In this document: one piece after another, positions 1 to 12,410 of the stretch | How the letters are laid out: every line of letters begins with the position of its first letter | Position numbering within the stretch: the first letter of the stretch is position 1 | Origin: Ceratothoa steindachneri | Taxonomy: Eukaryota; Arthropoda; Malacostraca; Isopoda; Cymothoidae | Reading direction: 5' to 3' | Assembly (NCBI GenBank): GCA_963969495.1 | Contig: OZ018321.1 | Span: forward strand, 108,639,212-108,703,211 | DNA length: 64,000 bases | Made by a program: the position numbers and the translations under genes | Notes under the pieces: generated by a model | Told to the model about the DNA's origin: nothing | Seen by the model: only the letters and a program-made list of their open reading frames with translations | Database searches by the model: none

Positions 1-1011
1 CCTTGATGTCTACTTTTTCAATCAGGCTGTCCCAGGTCTCAGCCTGTTGCTGATTAATAGCCTCCTTTGGATCTTCACTCAGGCGTTGTAGCAGCGAGCT
101 TTTTCCCGATTTGTGCCTTCTCTCCTAATTTTTTCATACACCTCCCTGTGCACTCTAGCGATATCTCTCATTTCCTTGGTCCATATCTGGGTTGTGGAAG
201 AGTTTTGTACCTCTTCATCGGTACACTCTCGCGATCCGCCTCGATGATGTGGGCAGTTATTTTCTCCAGCTCCTCGTCGATCCTCTTTAGCCTTGCTCCG
301 TTTAGGTCCGCTGGTTCAAATCTAGAAGGATTTCCTTGTAGCGTTCCCAGTTGGCCGAAGCGTAGCTTTTGCGAAGAGGGATTGGAAGCTGGATTGGCGC
401 GAGAGAAATGGTCGTCAAGATCGCTATGTGGTCGCTCGGGACTGTTGGGCCTGGCTCACTACGGTAATTGAATGGGAAGCCATCGCTTGTCATGATTATG
501 TCGGGCTTTGTTGCTGACCGAACAGTGATATAGGTCGGAAAATCCGGACCTATCCGCTGGATGTTTTTCCTTCTCATAATCATTTCCAAGTTATAACCTC
601 TTTCATTCGTGTTACTATAGCCAGCGGTTTGGCATCTGGCATTGAGGTCGCCCCCAAAGAATACCATTCTGCCGTGGCCAAACAGGGTGTAGAAGCTTGT
701 GAGAGGTAGGTATCTTCGTCGAGGTGGTTGGTATGCCGTTGCGATTATGAGCTTGCGCACTAGAGTGTGCAGCTCTACCGCCACGAAGGACTCACCCATA
801 TCCGGAAGGTGTCTGAACGAGATTGGTTTTTCGAAATCACTCTGTAGCCTGGTATCTGTAACTGCCTGCTGGTCGTATCGATCCCATGCTCCGTGATTAG
901 TATGATGTCGGGATAAAGCACACGGAATATGTTTCCGTATGCCGTGGCTTTTTCCTCCCATCCATTCACGTTGAGCGTCAAGATCCTTAACCTGTTGTTC
1001 TGGTTTTCCAT
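1..1011 (-). pseudogene. ORF2 N-terminal endonuclease of element A (frameshifted)
   Basis: The minus strand encodes an apurinic-type endonuclease in at least two frames (775-1011, then 302-961). The start at 1011 carries the LNVNGW motif of catalytic motif I, ITEHGID supplies the glutamate motif, and further on come YQPPRRR, GGDLNARC and SDHIAI, so all EN motifs are present in order. A frameshift near 780-800 breaks the reading frame after the ISKNQSR segment. A further break near 300 separates EN from the EN-RT linker, which runs off the window. Protein similarity to L ORF2 is close throughout. A dead copy of an enzyme that would nick target DNA to prime reverse transcription. Confidence 0.85.
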
Positions 1012-1057
1012 TCTCTATTCTGGCTTAAGTGGATGTCTTAGTGTTTAAGGGTTGTCG
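1..1057 (-). mobile_element. Element A: family 1 LINE, 5'-truncated, continues past left edge
   Basis: Minus-strand non-LTR element related to complete element L (53320-59131). It starts a few codons before the expected ORF1 stop: the stretch at about 1012-1057 still resembles the ORF1 end and ORF1-ORF2 spacer of L, and the rest of ORF1 and the 5' UTR are missing. The 3' tail of element B abuts it at about 1057. The RT part lies outside the window. The boundary is good to about 10 bases. Confidence 0.8.
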
Positions 1058-1566
1058 ACTAGGGAAGTGCAATTACAATAACAATTAAGTTAAAGGTGTG
1101 GTGTATGTAAGGAAGTACGATAGGATGTGTGGATAGATAGAGAAAATAGACAAGTGGTGAAAAGAGAAAGAAGCGTGGTAGGGTGCAAAGAGATGCAAGA
1201 ACCTGGTGATCAGGCCTATCACTTTTATTATTTCTTTGTAGTGTGTATTCTTTGATGTTTCGTTGGTTTTTATTTGTTATGGCGTTCAAGCCATTTGTCT
1301 TGCTAGCTTTAGTTTAGCTTTGTTGTGTGATATGCATTGCTTGTTTGTTTATGTTTTTTTCAAACTTTAAGTGCGTGCCTAATGTTTTGTATTCTTTGTA
1401 TGTGTGCGTGTTTTAGTTTTATTGTTTTTTCATAGTCGGGTTGATTTCTTGTCGTATTCGGTGGTTTTCTTCTTTCTTGGTTTTACTTTTGTCTTCTTCG
1501 GTGATTTTTAGTCATAATTGTGAGTTTTATTCTTAATTCGGTTGTTTTCTTAGATTATACATCTCG

Positions 1567-4048
1567 TCATGCGTAGAACGGCACTTCATCCCCGCCAGCC
1601 ACTCGGTTAGCGGAGCTTGGAAAACTTGCGCGACATTCTGCTCTTCTGTTCTGGTTAATCATCTGAGTACTTTCTTCACTCAGTTGTCGATTAACCAGAT
1701 TCTGCATCTTCCGGGTCCATTCTTCGATGACTTTGTTAATGGGAATTATCCCCGCCTCTCTGTGCAGGTCTTCTTTCTTGCCTGCGTGTACCTGTGATTG
1801 GATACATTCATTTCTCTTGCACTACTTGTAGTCGCCTCTTTTGTGTTTTTGAGACACAAGAGAGGGTAGAGGCGGGGTAAAGCAACGTAGATCTAATAAG
1901 GGCAGTGTAGATCTTCTTGTTACTTTCACGTAGACTTTTGAACGTATATAGAGTTCTGACAGCGGTCGAGGCTCGAGAAATTCTTTCTTCGACGTGCTTC
2001 TTGTACTCGGTAGAATGATTTTCATACGGAGTACATTACATTCGTTTGTGTAGGGATAGCGAGTATCTCCCACTCTCACGTCTGCTCTTCTGGTGCATCC
2101 AATGGAGACCACCTTGAATTTCTCCTGGTTAGTTCTAATTTTCTATTGAGCCTCGTAGGTGTTTAGATTTTCAAGCCGCTCTCTCCATGACGTAGTCGCA
2201 GAGAGTTCTTTCCAAGTTTTCACTTAGACCCAGCCGTAAGATCTTATACTGTATACCCCGCTTCCACACCTTATCAAACGCCTTTGATACATCCCGACAA
2301 ACAATATCCACGTAACTCCTCTCCCGTTTGGCTTGGGCAAGCTTTTCCGTAATGGCGATGATTGCCATTTCCGTACTTCGCGTCTTTCTAAACCCGTATT
2401 GGCATGGGTTGTAAAGGGAGTTATCTTCCAGGTGAGTTACTAGTGGTTGAGGATCTCCTCAAAGAGTTTTCCACCAAATTCCAGAAGTGAAATCGGGCGG
2501 TAACTCTCTCTCAACGTTTGGTCCTTTCCATGCTTGGTCAAGAAGATCATCTTTGCCGTCTTGCAAGCATCTGGAAAGTACCCCGTATTCAGACATGCGT
2601 TGAATATTCGTCTCAGTCCTTCGATGATGTTTGCTGATGCCTTTTCGAAGTTTAACTTCGTAAGCCCCGATTGGCCTGGGGCTTTTTGGCGAATTGAGTG
2701 GAGTGCGCCAAGAATCTCTTCTTCGGTGATCTCTGTCCACCTGGTAATGAGGATGCGTTCTGTGTATTTCCGTGTTAAGCTCGTCTACGATGTTATTTTC
2801 AAACTCTATATCAAAATCTTCGTTCTCTTCTTCGGGTATACTGAAGATTTTTTCCCAATAACGCCGAAATATTACTTCGATGTTTCTATCTTCTGTTTTA
2901 ATGGATCCATCTTCTTTTAAGATTTCCATTTTCTCCTTTTTTCCAGATGATACTCTGAGACTTCTGACTTTCTTCCAAAAGTCTTTGGGGGATGTATCTC
3001 GATCGATGCTCTCGATCGCATCGTCCCATCGTCCCATCGTCTCTGTTGTTGTTCAAGGATCAACTGGTTGAGCTCTTCTTTGATCTCTTTACTAAGTTGT
3101 AACGAGTCAAATGATGTATTTCTGATATTTATTTCGTAAAGTACTTTCAATTCTCTATATAATTCTTTCATATAGCCAGTCCATCTGTATGTTGAGATGG
3201 TTTTATACTAGGTTTTGGGGATGCAAGCCCTATCTGCGTTTATAAGGTGGTCGTAAGGTCGTCGAGTGCCTCGTCTAACTCCTCAAGAATTGCCTCGTCC
3301 AGATTTGGTGGACGGTAGGCCCCGAGAAGATCCACGTACCGTGCCCAGTCTGCTCTTCTGTAGTCTTTTCTGACTGGTGCCGGGATTGTATATGGTTCCT
3401 GTTGATGGTAAGTAGGATCCCTATATGATCACTACATGGTACTTGGACTGGTTCCATGTAGTAATTGAATTGTAGCTGACGATTAGCCAGACAAATGTCT
3501 GGTTTAGTGGAACTTCTTCCTCGAATATAGGTAGGGAGGTCCAGGACTATCCTATGGACTATATTTCGGTCCAGCATAGTTTCCTGGCACCTTCCATTTC
3601 CATTGAAGGTCCTGTAACCGGAATCCCGACAATCTGGCATAAAGGTCCCCCAATAATATAGTGGGGGCTCTTCTTCCAAATAGGCCAGATAAAGAATGAA
3701 TTGGTAAATATCCTCGTCTCGGCGGCTGGTACCCGGTGGCGATGACCAGCTTTCCTATATCGAGTTCGACCTCTATTGCAAGATAGGATTCTTCAAGTTT
3801 CTTATTGGCTTGTACTTGATCCCTCTTTTGATGGCGATGGCGGCACCGTCGTACCACTCTTGAGAGTAATTTGTGATTAGCACGTCGTAGTTCCAGATCT
3901 TCATTTCGGAGCTACGAGTGTCAATCCCATGTTCAGAAATAAGGATGACATCTGCATCAATTTTTCTTAACAAATTTCCGTAAAGAGTTCACTTCGCTGT
4001 CCAGTCGTTGGTATTGACTTACAGAATTCTTAGTGCATTCCGTTCCAT
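1567..4048 (-). pseudogene. ORF2 (EN-RT) of element B, degenerate
   Basis: Remnant of the endonuclease-reverse transcriptase polyprotein. The start codon at 4046-4048 gives MERNALRIL, matching H1 and J, and the end VPFYA-stop is at 1567-1569. EN fragments occur at 3773-3973 (ISEHGID) and 3552-3857 (YQPPRRG, GDLYARL, so the conserved DLNA is now DLYA). The EN-RT linker reads YMKELYREL without interruption at about 3171, showing the ancestral frame that H1, J and J2 have lost. RT fragments lie at 2459-3037 and 2171-2368 (DVSKAFDKVW). The catalytic YADD region is deleted: the sequence jumps from the MERAA segment near 2171 to the palm-thumb region near 2110. Confidence 0.85.
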
Positions 4049-4060
4049 TGTGAGATGTAT

Positions 4061-5266
4061 TTATCTATGTTTCTTCTTGTTCTTCTTGGCCTGTGGGGCT
4101 TGTTTGGAGTGCCCAGGCTTTTCACTGTTCGGGGGAGGAGTAGGAGTTTTGGATTTGCTCTTCGTCGCTCTAGTGCGAGTGCATGGGCCCTCGTCACTAT
4201 CTGAAGATGTGTTTTCCTCTTCTTCTTGGTCTTTTTTTTCGTCTTCTTCTTCATCGTCTTCCTCTTCGGATTCCTCCGATGAGGGAGTTTCGATAACTTC
4301 CTTTAGACCAGTGGCTTTCTCTTGGTTCTCGTTGTTTTTGATAACGCTATCCTTGAATGCCTTGGAGCATTCGGGGTTAGCGGGCACGATGATCGAAGGT
4401 AGGTTATTATCTTTTAAAAGTGCGTTTAGAATCTGGTTGTAGCATCCAGGTTTTACCTCATTTGCATGTGTAAATGCAAATTAGTATTTTGGCACTTAGG
4501 TCATTTGTGGACACCATTTGTGAAGGGTTTGCCATTGTTGGGGTCATCCCTTCACTTTTCTTCACTGTGCTCGCGTAGGTGTTTGTTTTCTTTTTTCTTT
4601 TTCTTCTTCCATTTTCTTTATGATCTCCTTTCTTTGGGGACAGTTAAAGGCCATCGTTCGATGGGGCTTCTTGCAATTTAAACACTTTTTTCTGTCATAT
4701 CTGTGACCCTCAGTGGCGCATTTACTGCACCATGTCTGTCCTTTTTGTGGGCAGTTGGCGGTGGTGTGTGCTCCGAACTTATAGCATACGAAGCACATCT
4801 GGTTGCTATGATACTTTTCGTGTTTAATATTTCATCCTGGGATCCTCATATTATAAATGAGGAGTCCCTCCATTGCCGCTTTGTGGGCCATTTCCGTGGG
4901 TTGGAATGTCACCTTGAAGACATGGGTATGGTCGCGGAATTTTATCACAACCCTGACCTTAGCCCATCTGTGGTTATTCTCAATCTCGGTTTTTATCTCG
5001 CAGATGATGCTGCGGTTGGCCGAGATTGCTGGTGGAGTTTTAGCTTCCAAGTTCAGAGTCTTTAGGACTTCAGCTCTTTCTTCGGATAAGAGCCGGTCTA
5101 CGTCTTTATTTTCCGCGCATATCGCGATAAATCCATTTTGAATCTCGATTAGTTTTATGAGCGCGATCCTCAGGTTTGCAAATAGGGTTCAGCACAACGT
5201 CTTCTTCTCCGGTGCCTTTTTTCCTGGTATGGTCCTTATGGGGACCCTCTTAGGGAGGGCCTCCAT
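4061..5266 (-). pseudogene. ORF1 (Gag-like) of element B, degenerate
   Basis: Frameshifted Gag-like ORF. The likely original start is the ATG at 5264-5266, whose MEALPKRVP start is in frame with the later ...KKAPEKK segment; the frame is then broken by a stop soon after. Fragments at 4832-5050 (RSIICEIK...RDHTHVFKVTF), 4562-4798 (three zinc knuckles: CFVCYKFGAHTTANC, CSKCATEGHRYDRKKC, CLNCKKPHRTMAFNC) and 4061-4387 (acidic-serine linker, then KSKSKTPTPPP and a basic tail) follow the family 2 order. The protein would bind element RNA. The reading frame shifts at least three times. Confidence 0.85.
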
Positions 5267-6056
5267 CGTCGCGGTCGTCTTCTCTCTTCTTTCTTGTATT
5301 TTATGTTCCTCACTGTAAGAAATGTGTAATTATTGTGTTTTGGGTGAGAAAAGTGATGTCAGAAGTGGTAAGGGAGGCAGAGACGAGTGTGTTTGGAGCG
5401 TCAAATGAGTAAAACGCTCCCGTCCAATTTCCTGTTGGTCCCCCGCTCGGATGGTGCCGGGATGATGGGTGATGATGGATGGGGGTGAGTCTCGAGTGGG
5501 GACCTCAGAGGGTTGAGCTTGGTGGACTTGATGCATAGCGGCCGAATCAACGTCCGCTAAGTTTTTGCCACCCCCTCACGGGTACATACGCCAAAACTGC
5601 ATCCAACTACATAGAGACAGGTGTACTTCCCTCTATGATTTTGGCCGGGTCCCCCGGGGGATGAGAATCTCTCCTCCGTCCGGGACTCGCAGTTTTGCCC
5701 CAGATTCGAGAAAATTTCTGACTTGTGCTTCGGCTGTGGGCTAGTCCTCAAACTAGTTTCTACACAAGCCCCTAATTATGCCAGTCTAAGTGGCCGACAT
5801 AGTTAAGACGAAATTAATGAATGGCAGTCATCCGAGCAAGTTGCCACGCAGGGCGGTGGGCGGGAGCAATGAGATGCTTAAGCCCTCATTTTATTTCTTC
5901 ACTCGCAGCGAAAAGATATCTTGAATCTTTGCAGATCAACTAGGATCCTGATGCTTCCCAGGACAGTCCCGTGCTTAGTTGGCGAGGCTCAAAAATCCGT
6001 AAATTAAGCACGAGTATTTAAAATCGCTCTTCAAAAGGTAGTAAGGCAATGCTACG
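5267..6056 (-). other. 5' UTR of element B with conserved hairpin
   Basis: Homologous to the 5' UTRs of H1, J, J2 and inverted G2. Keeps the 28-nt hairpin at 5610-5637 (CATAGAG / CTCTATG stem) and the downstream blocks shared with family 1. A 64-residue open frame at 5557-5751 is shared with other copies, but I read this as conserved non-coding sequence. Confidence 0.75.
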
Positions 6057-8999
6057 CAGGGAAGTGGTGTATTCAATAGTGGAAGAATTTAGATAGTGGT
6101 AGATGATAGATGGTGAAAGTGGGGTAGGGTTGCCCTTGTTTGAGGGGCATTGCAGGCATTTTTTATTTTTTAATACTCATTATTTTCCTTTTTGTTTTAT
6201 TTATGTTGTCAAGTGTTTGTCTCAGTGTGTATTCTTCTTTGTGTTTTTCAGTTTATTTGTCTCCTCGTCTCGTTTATTTTGTATTCGTGCAGTGTTTTTG
6301 TTGAGCATTCGAGCCTTTATTAGTGTTCGAATTGTTTTTTACCTCGTGTTTTTATCAGATGTATTTTTTTGTTATTTGTTGATTGTGAGTTTAGTATTGT
6401 CTCGTAGTCTATTATGTCATCCTCTGTGTTGTTGATGTTCATGTGTAAATTGGTATTGTATTTTCCTTGGAACAGAGTTTAGTGCTTGGGAATCGCCGGT
6501 CTCGAGCGACCTTCCCGTGCAATCTGCCAGGGATATTAATACTGCCTCCAGTTCTTCTTAATTCTGGGATGATATCATTGGCTATTGTAGACCAGACCTT
6601 TTTGGCCAGTTTCTGGGTTGCGACGTTTATTGGCTCCAGTTTCTACCTGCGGTGCAGGTCCCTCTGCCGAAGATGCTCTCTTCGTCTGGTTTTGTTTATG
6701 CAGAGGATGCAGAGTTCTGCACTCGTTGTAGCCTCCTCATAGCGGTCTTGATGGCCGTTTGAGTCACTACTGCAGGGTAGATGAGCTTAGCCCGGATAAA
6801 CGACAGGTATAGTTTCCTGATATTCACCGAGCTAAGATTACTGAACCTATATAGCTTAGAGATTTCTCTCTTCACCATATTCTGCCTCTCCTTGTAGTGA
6901 CTCGAGTATTCGTGGTCGGAGATTTTTAGGCCCAGGAGGGTGCCTTCGGCGGAGTAGCCATATCTCCTTCCATCAATTACAATGGGTTACGTCAACTTAC
7001 GGCACAGCGGGAGGATCTTAAATTTCTCCCTGTTTGTCCGGATTTTCCACCTTCCCTCGAATTGATTGATGTTCGAGATCTAACCCTACTGGGGACGATC
7101 TGCGTGACGTCATCTGCGTACTTCAGATACATCGTGTCCCTGTGTATTGAAGTAGGGAGGTCGATGGTAAAGACCAGGTAAAGCAGAGGACTCAGGCAGC
7201 TCCCCTGGAGAACGCCCGCTCTGAGTTCGAATTCTGGTCCTTTGTGCTCTTCGATCATGATACGCGCCCTTCTGTCCATGATGAAGTCACAAAGAATCCT
7301 GTCCAGGACTGGGTTCAGCTGGAGGCCTAGGATCTTGTATGTAGTCCTCTCAACCAAACCTTGTCGAAGGCCTTCTGCACGTCCCTCATCACGATGTCTA
7401 CATAATGACCCTTCACTCGACAGTGTGCGATCTTTTCTGTTAGGAGCGCCAGGACCGTTTAAGTGTCCCTTATCGGTCTGTACCCATGTTGTTGTGGGTT
7501 GTGCGCTCCCAACTCGTCGAGTTGATTTTGTAGCCTGTTGGTTATAATCTTCTCGAAGATCTTGCCGGGTATTTCTAGGAGAGAGATAGGGCGGTAGTTA
7601 GCCACTTGGTCTGGGGGCTTATTCCCTTTCGGGATTAAGATGATTTTTGCCACCCTATACCTGTCTGGGAAGTAGCCTGTATTCAGGGATTTGTTCATAA
7701 TGTTCACCATGCCCTGAATTACTTGCCGTGGGGCATTCACTAGGTTGTTCTTAGTAAGCCCAGACCAACCAGGGGCCCTTTGTTTGAAGGACTTTATGGT
7801 GTTAATAGTCTCTTTAACAGTGATAGGGCGCCCGTGGTCAACCATCTCTCTTTCTCTAGACACTTGTGGTTGTGGGTGGGTCCTATGTATCATTATCCGA
7901 GGTCCTCGAGCAGTTGGTCTTCGAAGTTCTGGTCGAAATCGTCGTTCTCCTCAGGTGAAATCGCAAAGACCTCTTTCCAGTGGTCCCTGAATCTCCTTTC
8001 CAGGGAATCCGGATCCTCTATGAGGATGTCGCCTTCTTTTATTTTAATCCCAGGCCTGGGAGGCAATCCCCTAAGTCTTCGGATGCTATTCCAAAAACTT
8101 ACAGGATTTGTCTCCCCGTCTAGTCTGCCTATGATATCGTCCCAGATTTCCTTCTGTTTCTCAAGGATTGTGTTTTTCATGTCCTTGCTTAGCTGTCTCA
8201 TTCGGGCTTTCTTTTCTCAGGTTGGGCCTGTCCTACCGACTTCTTCGTAAATTTCCCTGTGTTCCCTAGTGATGTTCCTCATTTCGTCCGTCCACCTAGG
8301 TTGTGGGAGCATTTTGTATGAGATTCTGGGGACGCATCTTTCGTCAGCTTGAATGAAGAGATTGGTGATATTATCAATCTCCTCATCAATTTCCTCCAGA
8401 TTTGCGTCCTCCAGGTCAGCTGGTTGATAGATGCTGAGCATATCTCTGTACTGCTCACAGTTAGCTTTCGCGTAACTTTTACTATGTGGCACGGGCTTGA
8501 GCATTGGTGCAAGCGAAATGGTGGTGATGATTGGGACATGATCGCTCAGGACCACTGGGCCAGGGGCGTTAGCGATGTTAAAGGGGAATTCCGGGCTTAC
8601 CAATACAATGTCCGGTTTTGTCGCCGAACAATGTGTTAGATAAGTTGGGAAGTCAGGTCCTACTCTCCGGACTCTATTTCTTTCGAATAGTAGTTCCAGA
8701 TTTCGTCCCCTTTGGTCGACGCGTCTGTAGCCAGATGCACGGCAGAGGGGGTTTAGGTCCCCGCCTAGCAACGCTAGTCTTTTGTGCCCGAAGAGGGTGA
8801 AGAAGTTCTTGATCGGTAGGTACTGTCGCCTGGGCGGCTGGTAGGCTGCCGCCACAGTTAGGCCTCCAACTAGGGTCGGGATCTCGACAGCCATGAATGA
8901 TTCATCTAAGTCCGGTAGTGTCTTGAATTTTATGTTTTTTTCTGATTGCGATGGCTGCGCCATCGTATCTTTCTTGCGTGTGATTGCATTGGACATTGG
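6057..8999 (-). mobile_element. Element C: LINE related to family 1, 5'-truncated in EN
   Basis: Minus-strand element whose ORF2 resembles L more than family 2 but is clearly separate. The 5' end is truncated inside the endonuclease at about 8999, where the 3' tail of D begins. The 3' UTR (about 6057-6460) carries the terminal hairpin at 6132-6148 (GCCCTT...GAGGGGC) and the box GCATTCGAGCC at 6304-6314. Confidence 0.8.
6470..8999 (-). pseudogene. ORF2 (EN-RT) of element C, truncated and frameshifted
   Basis: Begins inside EN just before the ERYDGAAI-equivalent segment and continues at 8217-8996 with YQPPRRQ, GGDLNPLC (the conserved DLNA alanine is proline), GPDFPTYL and SDHVPI. Linker and RT pieces follow at 7893-8201, 7459-7893 (KAPGWSGLT-type segment, NYRPISLLE, QQHGYR) and 6992-7357 (palm with GVLQGSCLSPLLY and YADDVTQ). 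The 6696-6878 piece is the thumb region. At least four frame breaks are needed to read it. The exact C-terminus near 6470 is uncertain. Confidence 0.8.
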
Positions 9000-11900
9000 A
9001 CAAAATAAGAGATAAAATGTAGGTAGAATTAGAGAGAGAATAGTAAGAGAGTAAAGTGGTTAAAGGGTGAGTTTAAAGAATAGATGATGTGTAGGAGACA
9101 GAATAGAAAGATCCCTGGTGAAAGGGTAGCTCTGTCAATATGTTAGATTTGTGTGTTTTGTTTTGTTTTTCATTATTTAATTAACTATAAATTTATAGTT
9201 TATTTAATTAAATTAATCGTAGTTAATTTAATTATTATTTTCGATCTTATTGATCGATTGATCTTATGGCATTCAAGCCTTTATTTTTGGCGAGGTTTTA
9301 TTCCCGCTGTGAGTTTTGAAAAGTTTCTAAAAAGTTTTTTATTATCATTTTTAAATGAATTTAAAAGTGAATTGATTTCTAGTTTACGTTTTAATATGCT
9401 AAAGGAACCTGCGCATTACTTTGTATGTTTTGTCAGTTCTGTCAAGTGTATTTCAGGATCACGTCATTTCTGTCTGTAACTTGCTACTTTTGAATGGTCT
9501 TATTTGTCGGTCTACTTCGATTTCTAAGTGCGTACGAAAGAATTCAGGGATCAAGCGGGTGCCAATGGCTTGCCATATCCTCATAGCTCTCTCGTGGAGC
9601 GCCACGTTAATCGGAGATAATCCAACCGAGTCGTGGAGCTCCCTCTGTCGTTTGCGTTCTCTTCTTCGAGTGTTTGTAATAAGTAAAACCGCTTTGTTCT
9701 GGATGACTTGAAGTTTCGCAATGTGGGTCTTGGCGCTCGCGTTCAACGGCACCGGGGGGTACAAGAATCTCGAGCGAATGCACGCATTAAATATCTTGAG
9801 TTTATTTGAGCGAGTTAGGTCAATGAACCTATAAAACTCCCTCAAATCTCTCTTGCTATTCGCGACTGTCCGCCCGATATGACTCTTGTATCCCCCTGTG
9901 GTGATTTTGAGCCCCAGAACCGTCCCTTCCGGGCAGTAGGGGATTCTCTTCCCCTCTACCCGTATATCGTTGAAGGTCTTGCGAAACATGGGAATTATTT
10001 TGAATTTTGGGGCATTGGTTGATATCTTCCATTTCCTCTCGTAAGAGTTGATGTTAGATATCTCCCTAGCCGTGTTTCTCGCCATAAATTCCCTGTGAAC
10101 GTAAGCGGCGGTACAAATTTGCGATATATCGTCAGCAAACTGGACGTATATCGTACCTTCGGAGAGAGGTTGTGGTAAGTCACGTGTATAAATGTTGTAT
10201 AAAAGGGGACTGAGACAGCCCCCTTGCGGGACCCCTGATTCGAGCTCGAATTCGGGGCCTTTGTGTTCTCTGATTTGTATATATGCTCTCCTCTCCATTA
10301 TGTAATCGCATAGAATCCTCTCAAGAATGGGGTCGAGGCCTACTTGCAGGATCTTAAATTGCAGGCCTCTCTTCCAAACCTTATCAAAAGCTTTTTTAAC
10401 ATCGCGGAGCACCAGGTCGGCATGCCTTTTGCTTGCCTTGATGTGTGCAAGTTTTTCCGTAATAACGGCTAGTGCCGTGTCAGTCCCTCTTTTCTTTCTG
10501 AAGCCGTGTTGCTGCTTGTTATGCAAGTTGGCTTCGTCGAGAAAAGAGTTGACCCTATTTGCCAATATCTTCTCGAAGACTTTGCCAGCAAATTCTAAGA
10601 GAGATATCGGCCGGAAGCTGGCAGGGCAGTCGGTGGCTTTCCCGATTTGGGAATGAAGATCATCTTGGCCACTTTCCACTGATCGGGAAAGTAGCCCGTG
10701 TTCAGAGCGGCATTTATGATGTTAAGAAGCCCACTCAAAACATTAGGCGGGGCATTGATGAAATTCTCCCTGGTCAGCCCCGTGGTACCCGGTGCTCTTT
10801 GACGAAAGGATTTTAGTGCAACGGAGAGCTCTTGGGCAGTTAGTTTACTCCCATAGCCCTCCATCACTCTTTCCTGCGATACACAATGATGAGGGGAGGT
10901 TTTATGTATTTGTGTGTTTAGCTGTTGGATTATGTCATTTTCAAAATCGATGTCATAATTGTCATTTTCTTCGGGGGTAATTTTAAAGATTGACGACCAG
11001 AAAATCCTAAAAATTTCCTCAATCTCTTTAGTCTCGTCAATTTCTTTATCGTCATGTTTGAGTGTAATTTTCTTCTGTGGGGGTTGTCCTTTTAATCGTT
11101 TATACGTCTGCCAAAATGTGCGTGAGTCTCTTTCTATGTCGAGTCCTTCAATCAGTCTGTCCCATATCTGTATTTGTTGGTCCGTAATTAGTGTCTGGAG
11201 TTCGTCTTTTATCTGTCTTATTCGTCTATGGGCATTGTGGGTGGGGCCTATCAGCGCTACCACATTGGACAGGTCCTTATATTCTTGGGCCAGGGCTTTC
11301 ATGGGAGGGGTCCAAATAGGAGCTGGAAGGGTTTTATATTTGATACGGGGAATGCTATTTTCATCTGCTTTAATTAGGAGGTCGGTGATTTTATCCAGCT
11401 CTTCATCTATCTCTTCTAAATTGGCATCGAGTAAAGGGTCTGGGATATAATTTAAAAGGTAATTTTTGTAGCTTTCCCAGTTCGCCTGCTTATAGCTTTT
11501 GCGTTCTGGGATTGCAACTTGAATGGGATTTACGCCAATTGTGATTTTAATAGCTCGGAATAATAGGGCCTGGTTCAATGTAGTAGTTGTACGGAAACCT
11601 GATACTGGATAAAACAATATCAGGTTTCGTTGCTGCATTTTCTGTAATGTATATCGGAAATTCTGGTCCGATTCTAGTCACGTATTTTCTGTCAAGTAAG
11701 ACTTCGATGTTTCTACCTGCATTGTTGTAGGAGGTATACCCTGATGCTGCACATCTTGCATTCAGATCTCCAGCAAAGATTACGTTTTTCTTATGGCTGA
11801 AGATCTGTAGAAGGTTGTGCAAGGGTACATAGCCACGTCTTGGGGGTTGATACCCCGTGGCCACGACCAGACCCCCCGGGGTAGTGTCTACCTCAATGGC

Positions 11901-12179
11901 AAGGTAAGACTCATCTAAGTCGGGTAGTTTTTTGTATTTAAGTCCTTTTTTGACGGCTATTGCGCAGCCGTCATACCGTTTCTGGCTATAATTTTTGCTA
12001 ATGACATCGTATTGAAATATTTTTAATTCTTTTTGTGTGGTCATTCCGTGTTCGTTTATAAATATAATGTCAGGGTCACTTTGTCGCAGAATGTTGCCAT
12101 AGATGGAACCTTTACCGTCCCACCCATCGACATTCATTTGTATGATCGTAAGTCTATTGGTTATTTTGAGTAATGTAGG
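9000..12179 (-). mobile_element. Element D: distinct LINE family, ORF1 missing
   Basis: Minus-strand element with 3' UTR (about 9000-9458), ORF2 (9459 to about 12179) and no ORF1, so it is truncated just upstream of ORF2. The terminal hairpin at 9111-9127 (ACCC-like stem, GGTGAAA loop on the plus strand) and the box GGCATTCAAGCC at 9268-9279 place it in the same 3'-signal group as L, C and family 2. AT-rich palindromic stretches (TTAATTAA-type) lie at about 9170-9260. Confidence 0.8.
9459..12179 (-). pseudogene. ORF2 (EN-RT) of element D, two frameshifts
   Basis: Almost complete EN-RT polyprotein in three overlapping frames: 11547-12137 (EN: MNVDGW, INEHGM, YQPPRRG, AGDLNARC, GPEFPIY), 10595-11638 (EN end, linker, first RT segments with QRAPGTTGLT) and 9459-10679 (RT core with SFRPISLLEF, QQHGFRKKRGT, DVKKAFDKVW, GVPQGGCLSPLLY and FADDISQ, then thumb). 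FADD replaces the YADD seen in L and I. The frameshifts lie near 11550-11640 and 10600-10680. The open frame extends upstream of Met 12137 to about 12179, and the residues NRLTIIQ there match the start of L ORF2. Likely recently inactivated. Confidence 0.88.
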
Positions 12180-12410
12180 TTCTTTTAGTGTGTGGGATTT
12201 AAGTAGACGCTTATTTGCGATCTACTTTAGCCCCATGTGGTGTACTGGGCGGGGTGTGCTCCCTGCCGTTTCTTTTCTTTCGAAATTCGAAGTGATGATG
12301 ATGTACACAATTTTCGAAGAGAGATGGTATAATGGAAGATATAGTGGGTGAAAAATTAAAGATAGGGGGGGGGGCGCCCTAGTAGGGAGGGCATCACTTT
12401 ATTTTTATAG
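12180..12410 (-). mobile_element. Element X, 3' part: LINE 3' UTR remnant left of the E insertion
   Basis: Non-coding on the minus strand. Contains the terminal hairpin at 12376-12391 (GCCCT...AGGGC type), so this is the 3' end of a LINE of the L/C/D group. Its upstream continuation appears to be 19215-19430, on the far side of E. The poly-G run at 12365-12374 is part of it. Confidence 0.65.

Larger units (their letters stand above)
1058..6056 (-). mobile_element. Element B: family 2 LINE, nearly full length, degenerate
   Basis: Minus-strand copy with 3' UTR (1058-1566), ORF2 (1567-4048), ORF1 (4061-5266) and 5' UTR (5267-6056). Compared with H1 and J it lacks only about 20 bases at the 5' terminus before joining the 3' end of element C. 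Many stops and frameshifts show it is older than H1, J and J2. The 3' UTR keeps the terminal hairpin (1202-1214, CCTG-GTGAT-CAGG) and the GGCGTTCAAGCC box near 1280. The 5' UTR keeps the family stem at 5610-5637. Confidence 0.85.
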